A program made the position numbers and the translations under genes. A stretch of DNA of 20,165 nt. It comes from an uncultured Collinsella sp. (GTDB lineage Bacteria > Actinomycetota > Coriobacteriia > Coriobacteriales > Coriobacteriaceae). The stretch spans positions 1 through 20,165 of the forward strand of contig CABRIC010000039.1 in the NCBI GenBank assembly GCA_902470905.1, given 5' to 3'. Shown here piece by piece: positions 1 to 6,884 of the stretch. The notes beneath the pieces were generated by a model, which did no database searches, was not told the DNA's origin, and saw only the letters and a program-made list of their open reading frames with translations. How positions within the stretch are numbered: the first letter of the stretch is position 1; the number at the start of each line of letters is the position of its first letter.

Positions 1-46
1 AGATAGCGTAGCGTCTCGTGGGCTCGGAGATGTGTATAAGAGACAG
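1..46. other. Untrimmed Nextera i7-side adapter (artefact)
   Basis: Bases 1-4 match the end of the Illumina P7 primer, 5-12 (AGCGTAGC) match an 8-base i7 index (the N709 barcode as I recall it), 13-27 are the Nextera read-2 tail and 28-46 are the 19-bp Tn5 mosaic end. This is library sequence, not genome. Real sequence begins at 47. Confidence 0.97.
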
Positions 47-71
47 TCCATATATAAGTCGTTACTTCAAA

Positions 72-1001
72 CTACCTGTTTGCTTCAATGAGCTTTTCAA
101 GCCGTAAAACACGATGGTAGAGGGCTGACTTCGACAAGGGAGGGTCAGCCATCTCCCCCAAATCACGCAGCGACAGATCAGGATAGCGCTCGCGCAGGTC
201 GCAAAAGACCGCCAAGGCATCCGGAAGCGCATCGCGAAGGCCACGCTGCTCGAGCTCATCGATAAGCGCAAGCTGATGTTGGGCAGCACCGGCGCTTCTG
301 GTCTGGTTGGCGAGCTCGGCATTCACGCGACGGTTCACATCGTTCTTAACCAACTTGACCGCGCGCGCCTCCTCAATCTCGGCAACTCTGCGCTTGGCAC
401 CAATCAGCTTTAATAGATGCTCGATTTCCTCGGCGCTCTTAATGTACACGGCATATGACCCCCGCCGTGCATTAACACGAGCATGGACCCCAATCTGCTC
501 CAACAGATCGCAAAGTCCCTTGGCATATTGCTCGCCCTGCACAGCGATCTCCAAATGAAAATCGCCGCGTGGATCGGCCACGAAGCCGCCCGCGATGAGC
601 GCGCCGCGGATATAGGCAAGTCTACAGCAAGGACGGGCAACGATATGTCGGGGTACGCCGGCGACAAGTCCTCCCCTACGGTCGAGGATACCCAGCAGAA
701 CCAAGGCCTTATCCAGGTCTGGCTGATCAGGCAAGGTGATGAGGTAGTTTCGAACCTTATGCAAGACAGATTTGCGGACGGTGAACTCCGTTTTGAGCTT
801 AAGGATACGATGCGTCAGCGTGATCATCGTGCGCGCGACGGCTCCCGTCTCAGTCGCAACAGTCAAACGATACCGCCCAGAGCCGGCAAGCGAGAGCGTA
901 CCGCTCACGCGCGTGAGGGCGGCAAGCGTCGACAAGTCGCAGTATTCACATTCGGGTTCGCAGCGCGCAAGCTCGTCGCGCACCTCAGCGGTAAACGACA
1001 T
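72..1001 (-). CDS. whiA: Sporulation/division transcription regulator WhiA
   Basis: WhiA is a DNA-binding protein of Gram-positive bacteria. It activates sporulation-septation genes in Streptomyces and affects division and chromosome segregation elsewhere. This copy has 309 aa, a normal length. It begins with the family-typical MSFTAEVRDEL. A degenerate LAGLIDADG-type segment lies near residues 130-155 (YIRGALIAGGFVADPRGDFHLEI region), and a C-terminal helix-turn-helix lies near 275-305 (DLGEMADPPLSKSALYHRV). The ATG start is supported by the family N-terminus and by an AGG a few bases upstream that overlaps the rapZ stop region. The gap to rapZ is 6 nt, so the two are co-transcribed. The gene is complete, ending 25 bp before the adapter junction. 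YvcK, the usual gene between rapZ and whiA, is missing. Confidence 0.95.
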   Translation of the reverse strand: MSFTAEVRDELARCEPECEYCDLSTLAALTRVSGTLSLAGSGRYRLTVATETGAVARTMITLTHRILKLKTEFTVRKSVLHKVRNYLITLPDQPDLDKALVLLGILDRRGGLVAGVPRHIVARPCCRLAYIRGALIAGGFVADPRGDFHLEIAVQGEQYAKGLCDLLEQIGVHARVNARRGSYAVYIKSAEEIEHLLKLIGAKRRVAEIEEARAVKLVKNDVNRRVNAELANQTRSAGAAQHQLALIDELEQRGLRDALPDALAVFCDLRERYPDLSLRDLGEMADPPLSKSALYHRVLRLEKLIEANR

Positions 1002-1007
1002 GCAGGC

Positions 1008-1928
1008 CTATGCCTTCGTGTTGGCGCGCGACAGGTCGCGGTGGGAAATGCTCACATGATACTGAGCGCCTTCCAGGTAACGGGCCGTGGCTTCGGCAAT
1101 GGCAACGCTGCGGTGCTGGCCGCCCGTGCAGCCGATGGCGATAGAAAGCTGCGGCTTACCCTCCGCGATATAGCCCGGCATCACCGTATCGAGCAGCTGT
1201 GTCCAAGCCTTCCAAAACTCCTGCGTCTTGGGATGGTCCAGAACAAAATCGGAGACCTTTTTATCGAGACCGGTCATCGTGCGCATCTCGGGATCGTAGA
1301 ACGGATTGGGCAGGAAGCGGACGTCGATCATAATGTCCGCCTCGACGGGCATGCCGTGCTTAAAGCCAAACGAGAACACGTGGACGTCCATGAGCTGCTG
1401 GTCGGACAGCTCGGAAAATGCCATACGTAGCTTGTTGCGCAGCGCAGAGGTGCGCAGACGGCTCGTGTCGATAATCATATCGGCTCGGTCGCGCACGCCC
1501 TGAAGCTGAAGGCGCTCGCGCTGAATGGCATCGGCCGTAGTCTCCCCCGGCTTGGCAATGGGATGACGGCGGCGATTTTCGCTGTAGCGACGAATCAGCA
1601 CCTCGTCAGAAGCCTCCAGGAACACGATGTCGCAGCTCATCTCGCGCTCTTCGAGCGCGGCGACCGCATCGAGCAGCTCGTCAAACAGTCCCTGGCTACG
1701 CAAATCGCAGGTGACGGCGAGATGCCTGCCCACGCCCGTATTGATGCCGACGAGCTCGGCAAGCTGGGCGATGAGACGCGGAGGCAGGTTATCGATGCAA
1801 AAATAGCCCATGTCCTCGAACACGTGCATGGCCTGTGTGCGGCCTGATCCGGACATTCCGGTGATGATGACGATATCGGGGATGCGCTCCGAGCGCTCCG
1901 CCGCATCCATGGCATCTCCCTTTTGCAT
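1008..1928 (-). CDS. rapZ: RapZ family RNase adapter / nucleotide-binding protein
   Basis: Member of the RapZ (YvcJ) P-loop family. In E. coli RapZ binds small RNAs and glucosamine-6-phosphate and controls GlmS; in Gram-positives the role is less clear. The P-loop is GMSGSGRT (residues 24-31), followed by FEDMGYFCIDNLPP. The conserved C-terminal segment GCTGGQHRSV starts near residue 266. The P-loop has Arg where proteobacterial proteins have Lys; this is, to my knowledge, common in actinobacterial members. I chose the ATG at 1928 (306 aa) because GGGAGG sits 6 nt upstream. A longer TTG start at 1964 would run through a terminator hairpin. An ATG at 1910 also has a ribosome site (AGGGAG) and is a real alternative. 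A link to amino-sugar metabolism next to a sialic-acid cassette is suggestive only. Confidence 0.93.
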   Translation of the reverse strand: MQKGDAMDAAERSERIPDIVIITGMSGSGRTQAMHVFEDMGYFCIDNLPPRLIAQLAELVGINTGVGRHLAVTCDLRSQGLFDELLDAVAALEEREMSCDIVFLEASDEVLIRRYSENRRRHPIAKPGETTADAIQRERLQLQGVRDRADMIIDTSRLRTSALRNKLRMAFSELSDQQLMDVHVFSFGFKHGMPVEADIMIDVRFLPNPFYDPEMRTMTGLDKKVSDFVLDHPKTQEFWKAWTQLLDTVMPGYIAEGKPQLSIAIGCTGGQHRSVAIAEATARYLEGAQYHVSISHRDLSRANTKA

Positions 1929-1941
1929 GTGTTGCCTCCCG

Positions 1942-1978
1942 AAAACAAGCGCGGGACCCAGCAACCCGGATCCCGCGC
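1942..1978 (-). terminator. Intrinsic terminator between nanE and rapZ
   Basis: On the minus strand an 11-bp stem (GCGCGGGATCC with GGGTCCCGCGC, one G-U pair, arms 1968-1978 and 1949-1959) closes an 8-nt loop and is followed by TTGTTTT. It lies 51 nt after the nanE stop and 13 nt before the rapZ ATG. It should end transcription of the sugar cassette. A TATACT hexamer (2002-1997) lies upstream, so it could also act as an attenuator for rapZ-whiA. Confidence 0.8.
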
Positions 1979-2029
1979 GGTCAATTGCCTATATTGAGTA
2001 TACCGCCCCGAGCGGATACGAGGCCTGTC

Positions 2030-2716
2030 TTACGCCTCAAGCGCAGCCTTGAACCAACTCGTAATACTCGTGGGGTGCGTGATGGCGGTGCCGACGACAA
2101 CGGCCCAGGCGCCAGCATCGATCGCGGCGCGAGCCTCCTCGGGCGTGTGCACGCGGCCCTCGCAGATGATGGGAAGACCGGGGAATTCCTCGGTCGCCTG
2201 ACGCAGGAGCGGCAGATCGGGGCCATCGGCCATGGTACAGTCGATGGCGGCGACACCGTGAGAAAGCGTGGTGGATACCAGGTCGAAGCCCATATCAACC
2301 GCACGGCGAATGTCCTCGATAGTGGCACAATCCGCCATCAGGAGCACACCCTCCTCGTGCAGCGGGCGGAAGGTATCCTCAACCGACTTGCCGTCGGGGC
2401 GCGGACGATCGGTGGCGTCGATCGCCACGATATCGGCACCGGCAGCAACGCAGGCGCGAGCGTGACGCAGCGTCGGCGTGATATAAACGCCCTCGTGCCC
2501 ATCCTTCCACAGGCCGATGACGGGAACCTCACAGCGACCCTTAATGGTGGCAATGTCGGCAAGGCCCTGGCAGCGAATGGCGGCGGCGCCGCCAAGCTCG
2601 CAAGCGCGAGACATTTGAGCCATGGTCTCGGGCGTACGAAGCGGCTCGCCCATATACGCCTGAACGCTCACGACGAGCTTGCCCTTCAGGGATTGAATCA
2701 AAGGATCGACGGTCAT
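2030..2716 (-). CDS. nanE: N-acetylmannosamine-6-phosphate 2-epimerase
   Basis: NanE converts ManNAc-6-P to GlcNAc-6-P, the last dedicated step of sialic-acid breakdown, in the cytoplasm. The 228-aa product has the family TIM-barrel pattern. Residues aligning with the active site of characterised NanE are present: Arg48 (AIRCQG), Lys71 (VIGLWKDGH), Asp129 (LMADCAT) and Glu186 (IICEGRVHTPEEA). I chose the ATG at 2716, which starts MTVDPLIQSLKGKL and follows a GAAAGG 11 nt upstream. A GTG at 2755 would add 13 residues unlike the family and would place the start inside a hairpin. It is the last gene of the cassette and is followed by a terminator. Confidence 0.92.
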   Translation of the reverse strand: MTVDPLIQSLKGKLVVSVQAYMGEPLRTPETMAQMSRACELGGAAAIRCQGLADIATIKGRCEVPVIGLWKDGHEGVYITPTLRHARACVAAGADIVAIDATDRPRPDGKSVEDTFRPLHEEGVLLMADCATIEDIRRAVDMGFDLVSTTLSHGVAAIDCTMADGPDLPLLRQATEEFPGLPIICEGRVHTPEEARAAIDAGAWAVVVGTAITHPTSITSWFKAALEA

Positions 2717-2734
2717 GTTCGACTCAACCTTTCT

Positions 2735-2839
2735 AAAAACAGCCTTCTGAGACACCGCACCTTGACGTTCAAACCGTCGCTCACGTACCGAAGTACGCTT
2801 CGCTCCTCTTTCACGTCAATCTGCGGCACCTCAGAAGGC
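2735..2839 (-). ncRNA. Long structured element before nanE, attenuator-like
   Basis: Arms 2742-2768 and 2813-2839 are complementary. On the minus strand GCCUUCUGAG pairs with CUCAGAAGGC. Three positions that mismatch on the plus strand become G-U pairs on the minus strand, then come 5-bp and 7-bp stems separated by a 2-nt internal loop. Inside sits a 6-bp hairpin capped by the very stable C(UUCG)G tetraloop (2783-2798). The outer stem is followed by UUUUU (2739-2735), 18 nt before the nanE ATG. The strand-specific wobble pairs, tetraloop and U-run all favour folding of the operon mRNA. A conditional terminator, an mRNA processing site or an interspersed palindromic repeat are all possible. 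Confidence 0.6.
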
Positions 2840-2856
2840 GCACTTGGTAGTTATGT

Positions 2857-3822
2857 TTACTTCAACGATGCAAGAAGGTGTTCGGCGGCACCGATGAGCG
2901 GAGCATCGCCCTCCAGAGAACCGATGAGGATCGGCGTGTCCTGAAGCGGATCGAGCGCCTGGCTGGCATAGCCCTCGTGTACCGAATCCTTCCACGTCTG
3001 TGAACGCCAATCGGGACCTTGGTGAATCACGCCACCCGAAAGCACGATGACCTCAGGGTCCAGGATGTTAGCGAGCGAGCCCAAGCTGGCACCCAGCGCA
3101 AAGCCGGCGTCATGGATGACCTCGGTCGCCTTTGCGTCGCCCGCACGGCACAGGTCGTTCACATCGCGACCGACCGAAGGACGGCTGGGGTCGACGCGAC
3201 CAAAGCGCTCATCGTACATTCGACCAATGGAAGTGCCCGAAGCAACCGACTCCAGATGGCCGGAACGCCCGCAGGCGCAGGGAATGCCGGCGGCAGCCGA
3301 GCACTCGATGTGGCCCATATGGCCGGCAGCACCATGGAAGCCTTGCATCACGCGGCCGTTCTCGACATATGCGCCGCCGATGCCCGTACCGATGCCAAGA
3401 CACAAGACGGAGAACTTGCCCTTGCCGACGCCCCAGTGGGCCTCGCCCAGAGCATGAGCCTGCACGTCGCCTACAACGGCAACGGGAAGACCGAGGTCCT
3501 CGCGCAGACGCGGCCCCAACTGGACGCCGGACCAGCCGGGCATGATCTCGTTGGCATACGCGATGGCGCCCGTCTTGGAATCGACGACGCCGGCAGCACC
3601 GATACCGACGCCAAGGACCTCGACATCGGGATTCGCCTCGAGAGCAGCCTTGATGGACGCCTCGATACGCTGGAAGACGGCCTCGCCGCCCTCTTGGGCC
3701 TCGGTGGGAACCTCGGCCTCAAAAACAGGATGGGGCACGCTACCGTCAGCCGGGTACTCCATGATGGCAGTCGCGATCTTAGTTCCGCCGATATCGACAG
3801 AGCAGACGTACTTGTTCTCCAT
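2857..3822 (-). CDS. nanK: ROK-family sugar kinase, probable N-acetylmannosamine kinase
   Basis: ROK kinases phosphorylate hexoses with ATP. Between a NanA-type lyase and NanE, the likely reaction is ManNAc to ManNAc-6-P. The 321-aa product has the phosphate motif DIGGTK (10-15), the catalytic Asp at 119 (VVGDVQAHALGE) and a second ATP motif GTGIGG (145-150). The metal-site region is variant. The usual Glu of the AGE-x-GH motif is His168 (AGHMGH). The zinc-type series reads His171, Cys182, Cys184, with His189 where most members have the third Cys. There is no N-terminal DNA-binding domain, so it is an enzyme rather than a NagC-type repressor. ATG 3822 follows TAAGGAGAGCGAC. Kinase class is sure; the substrate is inferred from context. 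Confidence 0.85.
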   Translation of the reverse strand: MENKYVCSVDIGGTKIATAIMEYPADGSVPHPVFEAEVPTEAQEGGEAVFQRIEASIKAALEANPDVEVLGVGIGAAGVVDSKTGAIAYANEIMPGWSGVQLGPRLREDLGLPVAVVGDVQAHALGEAHWGVGKGKFSVLCLGIGTGIGGAYVENGRVMQGFHGAAGHMGHIECSAAAGIPCACGRSGHLESVASGTSIGRMYDERFGRVDPSRPSVGRDVNDLCRAGDAKATEVIHDAGFALGASLGSLANILDPEVIVLSGGVIHQGPDWRSQTWKDSVHEGYASQALDPLQDTPILIGSLEGDAPLIGAAEHLLASLK

Positions 3823-3887
3823 GTCGCTCTCCTTAGGAGATAAAAAACAACTACAGGAAATGAAGGCTGCGTTATCGCCGCAGCTTG

Positions 3888-3997
3888 GTAAAGGTTTCCC
3901 GGGTGCCCGAGGTTGGGGTGAAAGCGGTCGGGCGTTGACCTAATGGGTCACGCTCGACCGCTTTCACCCCAAGATCGGGTGCCCGGGGAAGCTTTAC
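3888..3997. repeat. 110-nt near-perfect inverted repeat between nanA and nanK
   Basis: Arms 3888-3930 and 3955-3997 are complementary over 43 positions, with 18 consecutive perfect pairs (3913-3930 with 3955-3972). The inner part (3931-3954) continues the stem to a small loop around TAATG. One arm begins inside the nanA stop codon. No U-run follows directly on the minus strand. A second small hairpin (3866-3871 with 3879-3884) lies nearer nanK and is followed by TTCATTT on the minus strand. Four non-Watson-Crick positions are G-T pairs on the plus strand (3897, 3904, 3905, 3931). It could be an mRNA-stabilising hairpin, a weak terminator or a MITE-like repeat. Confidence 0.75.
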
Positions 3998-4914
3998 AGG
4001 AGACCGTTGTCCTGGAGGACCTTCTTAATCGCCTCGACATTCTCGCCGGTCATGGCCTTCACCGGGCGCGGCATGGTCGGGCTGTCGAAGATGCCCATGA
4101 GGTTCATAGCGGTCTTGAAGGCGCCGACACCACCGGCATAGCCCTGGACGCCCGAGGTGACATCCCAAATGTGGGAGATCTCGTTGAGGCGATCCTGCTC
4201 GGCCTTGACGGTAGCCCAGTCGCCGGCCTGAGCGGCCTTCCACTGGCGCACGTAGCCTTCGGGCTCAACGTTGGCGAGGCCCGGAACGGAGCCGTCGGCG
4301 CCGCCAAGGTAAGCACCGTCGACGACGACCTCGTGACCGGTGAGGATGCTCATCGGATGGCCATTCTTCTCGTTCTCCTGAACGAGGTAGCGGAACGAGA
4401 TGTCATCGCCCGAGGAATCCTTGACGCCGGCAAGGACGCCCTCGGCGCCGAGCTTGGCAAGGAGCTTCCAGGGGAGCTTGGTGTGGACGCACACGGGGAT
4501 GTCGTAGGCGAAGATGGGAAGGTCGAGTTCCTCGTGCAGGATGCGGAAGTGCTCCTCGACCTCGGTCATGCCCTGCAGGGCATAGAACGGGCAGGTGGCG
4601 ACAAGCGCATCGGCGCCCAGCTCCTGGGCGACCTTACCATGCTCGATCATGCGCTCGGTCTCGGTGTCGATGATGCCAACCAGAACGGGAACGCGGTGGT
4701 CGACGATGCGCACGGCCTCGGCGACAATCTGGCGACGGCGCTCGTCGGTGGAGAAGACGACCTCGCCCGAGGAGCCCAGGAAGAACAGGCCATCGACGCC
4801 GGCATCGATCATGCGGTTGATGCTGCGCTCAAAGGATGCAACGTCGAGCTGGTGGTCTTCGGTATCGGGAACAACGACGGGAGGGATAACGCCGGTGAAT
4901 TTCTGAGTTGCCAC
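3994..4914 (-). CDS. nanA: DapA/NanA-family aldolase, probable N-acetylneuraminate lyase
   Basis: Class I pyruvate aldolase of the DHDPS/NAL superfamily. In this setting it would split Neu5Ac into ManNAc and pyruvate. The 306-aa protein has the carboxylate loop GSSGE (47-51), Tyr137 (in YDIP) and the Schiff-base Lys165 (in KDSSGD). These last two have the same numbers as the E. coli NanA catalytic residues. Three E. coli NanA positions that bind the sugar side chain are changed: Asp191 to Glu195, Glu192 to Val196, Ser208 to Gly212. Substrate therefore rests on context. The start is a GTG at 4914, preceded by AAGGAG at 6-nt spacing; the frame stays open to 4998, but that adds 28 unlike residues over the preceding gene's end. 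It could act on another 2-keto sugar acid. Confidence 0.7.
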   Translation of the reverse strand: MATQKFTGVIPPVVVPDTEDHQLDVASFERSINRMIDAGVDGLFFLGSSGEVVFSTDERRRQIVAEAVRIVDHRVPVLVGIIDTETERMIEHGKVAQELGADALVATCPFYALQGMTEVEEHFRILHEELDLPIFAYDIPVCVHTKLPWKLLAKLGAEGVLAGVKDSSGDDISFRYLVQENEKNGHPMSILTGHEVVVDGAYLGGADGSVPGLANVEPEGYVRQWKAAQAGDWATVKAEQDRLNEISHIWDVTSGVQGYAGGVGAFKTAMNLMGIFDSPTMPRPVKAMTGENVEAIKKVLQDNGLL

Positions 4915-4937
4915 AAGAATCTCCTTAGTTGTCTGGC

Positions 4938-4956
4938 GGGCGGCCCTATGCCACCC
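4938..4956 (-). other. Small hairpin before the lyase gene
   Basis: On the minus strand GGGTGGC (4956-4950) pairs with GCCGCCC (4944-4938), including one G-U pair, around a 5-nt loop. It lies in the 68-nt gap between the esterase-like gene and the lyase, about 24 nt before the GTG start. No U-run follows, so a terminator role is unlikely. Confidence 0.4.
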
Positions 4957-4982
4957 ACTCTTGTTGGCAGTGTCCAAGCCGT

Positions 4983-5834
4983 CTAGGCCAAAGAACACGG
5001 GTAGAACGTTTGGTTAAAGAAGTCGACGACTTCGTTTTCGAACGCATTGATGCGCTCGTGAGCGTATTTGGCATAAATGATATGCCTTCGGTCACACTCA
5101 AGACCGTTGAATACAGCAAACTGACCCTTGGGATCGCTCACGGCGTCCATAAGCGATGTGCCCATGAGCACCGATCCGCGCACCCGAGACGACAGCGCCT
5201 CGAGGCCACCGGGAATTGGATTGGCAACCGCCGTGCAGGCAAGACCCTGCTCGTCCAGAGCAGAAACCGCCAGCGCGACTCCGCCGCCAAGGCCCTCGCC
5301 CCATGCAAAGATGCGGTCGGGGTCCATGTCATCAAGATTGCGCGCGACCTTCGCCAACGCGCAGCCCCAACGGACGCGCTCGACAAAAGCGGGCGAAGAA
5401 ATCCCCCGCTGCAGGTCGTCCGCACCAGCAACATCGTCATCCAGCGCGAGGACGGCATACCCCATGGCGGCAAATCTCGTCATGTGATGCCAGCCGCGCA
5501 CAGGCCGATCGATGTCGTGGAACATCAGGCACAGCGGCACGCGCTCAGATACTCGGGCACGACCAACAGGCTCAATCAAACGAGCGTGGACCGCATGGTC
5601 ACCGAGCTCAAAGGAAACCTCCGAGTAACGGGCGCAGGGGTTAACAAAGTCAATCGCCGTAATGGCCAGGCCTTGAATCTCAAGATTCGAAGCGCATGTC
5701 TCTAAATCAGAAACATCTGCTTGGACATCACCGCGCCAGTCCCGATATTCTGCGAGCCTTGACGAAACCGTTCCAGGAATTCCCACGAGCCCGGGGACAA
5801 TCAGCTCGTCAACATTGCTCTCGCACTTAGACAT
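4983..5834 (-). CDS. Degenerate CE7-type esterase paralogue (probable pseudoenzyme)
   Basis: This 283-aa alpha/beta-hydrolase-like protein is a diverged relative of the esterase encoded just upstream. The match is clearest where GTSLMDAVSDPKGQFAVFN aligns with GTGTADIVCPPATQFAVYN of the neighbour. Acid Asp230 and base His259 (YAHERI) are kept. The nucleophile elbow reads GEGLGGG instead of GASQGGG, so Ser is Gly181 (codon GGC at 5294-5292). The oxyanion-region motif CPGQGG is lost, and about 42 residues between elbow and Asp are missing. ATG 5834 has AGGGGAGG upstream. Its first 8 nt overlap the end of the esterase gene, so the two are translationally coupled. The frame is intact. A regulatory, sugar-binding or hetero-oligomer role is possible; hydrolysis by the usual triad is not. 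Confidence 0.75.
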   Translation of the reverse strand: MSKCESNVDELIVPGLVGIPGTVSSRLAEYRDWRGDVQADVSDLETCASNLEIQGLAITAIDFVNPCARYSEVSFELGDHAVHARLIEPVGRARVSERVPLCLMFHDIDRPVRGWHHMTRFAAMGYAVLALDDDVAGADDLQRGISSPAFVERVRWGCALAKVARNLDDMDPDRIFAWGEGLGGGVALAVSALDEQGLACTAVANPIPGGLEALSSRVRGSVLMGTSLMDAVSDPKGQFAVFNGLECDRRHIIYAKYAHERINAFENEVVDFFNQTFYPCSLA

Positions 5835-6804
5835 GAGCCTCCCCTCCCTTGCAGAAAAACGGAATGATCAGATCGTCAAAATCCTGAATCTCCTCGTGGC
5901 CAAAGCCTTCAAAGAACTCATGACGCTTTTCGCAGGTCAGGTTGTTATAGACCGCAAACTGCGTCGCTGGCGGACAGACGATATCGGCTGTGCCGGTGCC
6001 AAACAGCACGGGGCATTTGACCATAGGGGCAAAGTTCTTGGAATCGAAGTACGCCAGCTTGGCATAGGCTTCGCCAATACGAGTCGAGTCCTCGTCAAAC
6101 CAGCGAGACCAATAGCGCAGGCCCTCGTAGGCAATGTCGTCGGCATCCAAATCCCAGACCAGGCGGAAATCTGACAGGAAGGGATAGAGGATGGCAGCGC
6201 GATTGATAAGCTCGCTGTTAAGCGCACAGGTCGCAATGCCCAAACCGCCGCCCTGCGACGCGCCGTTCACAAACACACGCGCAAGATCGATGCCCTCGAG
6301 CTCGCGAACGATGCGGCACAGGATGCGAATATCTTGGTGCAAGCGGACATAGTAGAGGTTGGCAGGGTCGCCGTCGATACCGGCGACGATATGCCCGGCA
6401 ACCGTTGTGCCCTCAAATCCACCAATGTCCTCGGAGGGACCTCCTTGGCCGGGGCAGTCGAGGGCGATGAGTGCCATGCCCATGCCCGCAAACGACGCCT
6501 GCTCAAACCAGCTGCGGCTTGCACCCGGATACCCATGGAACTGAAGTACCAATGGCACGGGCTCGTCCGAGACGGGTTTAAGGTACTTGGCATGCAGGCG
6601 CGCGCCACACATGCCGGTATACCAGAGGTCGAAAAGCTGGCAGGTCGCGGCATCGGTGACCGATGCCGTCTCGATCGCATAGTCAAGCCCGACGGCGTCG
6701 GCCTCGGCCATGCGATCCTTCCAAAAGAGATCGAAATCTGATGGACGGGGCATGGCGCCTCGATATTCACCAAATTGATGTTGTAGCTCCTGAGCACTTG
6801 GCAT
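5827..6804 (-). CDS. CE7 (AXE1-type) acetyl esterase, probable sialate O-acetylesterase
   Basis: CE7 enzymes remove acetyl groups from sugars and are usually cytoplasmic hexamers of about 320 aa. No signal peptide is seen. Numbered from the ATG at 6804 (325 aa), the catalytic set is Ser183 in GASQGG, Asp274 in GTADIVCPP and His303 in GFGHEE. The family motif appears as CPGQGGPSED near 117-126. The N-terminal FDLFWKDRM is also typical. I chose ATG 6804. A TTG at 6819 would add five residues but has AAAGG directly abutting it, which is too close to be a ribosome site. CE7-type esterases also occur in sialic-acid loci of other bacteria (as I recall, in the pneumococcal nan region), so deacetylating imported sialic acid is the best guess. 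Acetylxylan or cephalosporin C activity cannot be excluded. Confidence 0.85.
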   Translation of the reverse strand: MPSAQELQHQFGEYRGAMPRPSDFDLFWKDRMAEADAVGLDYAIETASVTDAATCQLFDLWYTGMCGARLHAKYLKPVSDEPVPLVLQFHGYPGASRSWFEQASFAGMGMALIALDCPGQGGPSEDIGGFEGTTVAGHIVAGIDGDPANLYYVRLHQDIRILCRIVRELEGIDLARVFVNGASQGGGLGIATCALNSELINRAAILYPFLSDFRLVWDLDADDIAYEGLRYWSRWFDEDSTRIGEAYAKLAYFDSKNFAPMVKCPVLFGTGTADIVCPPATQFAVYNNLTCEKRHEFFEGFGHEEIQDFDDLIIPFFCKGGEAHV

Positions 6805-6840
6805 GGCTCGTGAACCCAACCTTTCGAAATCGCAACGGAG

Positions 6841-6868
6841 GTGCGCCCGGCAAGGGAACCGGGCGCAC
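6841..6868 (-). other. Perfect 10-bp hairpin between transporter and esterase genes
   Basis: GTGCGCCCGG (6841-6850) and CCGGGCGCAC (6859-6868) are exact complements around an 8-nt loop, in the 80-nt gap after the last transporter gene. The minus strand downstream reads CTCCGTTGCGATTT, with no clear U-run. It may protect upstream mRNA or weaken transcription into the catabolic genes. Confidence 0.6.
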
Positions 6869-6884
6869 GGGAGGGAAAGCGAGG

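Noticed and set aside
1008..1928. RapZ P-loop Lys replaced by Arg (GSGRT) as a loss of function
   Set aside because: Arg at this position is, to my knowledge, common in actinobacterial RapZ proteins.
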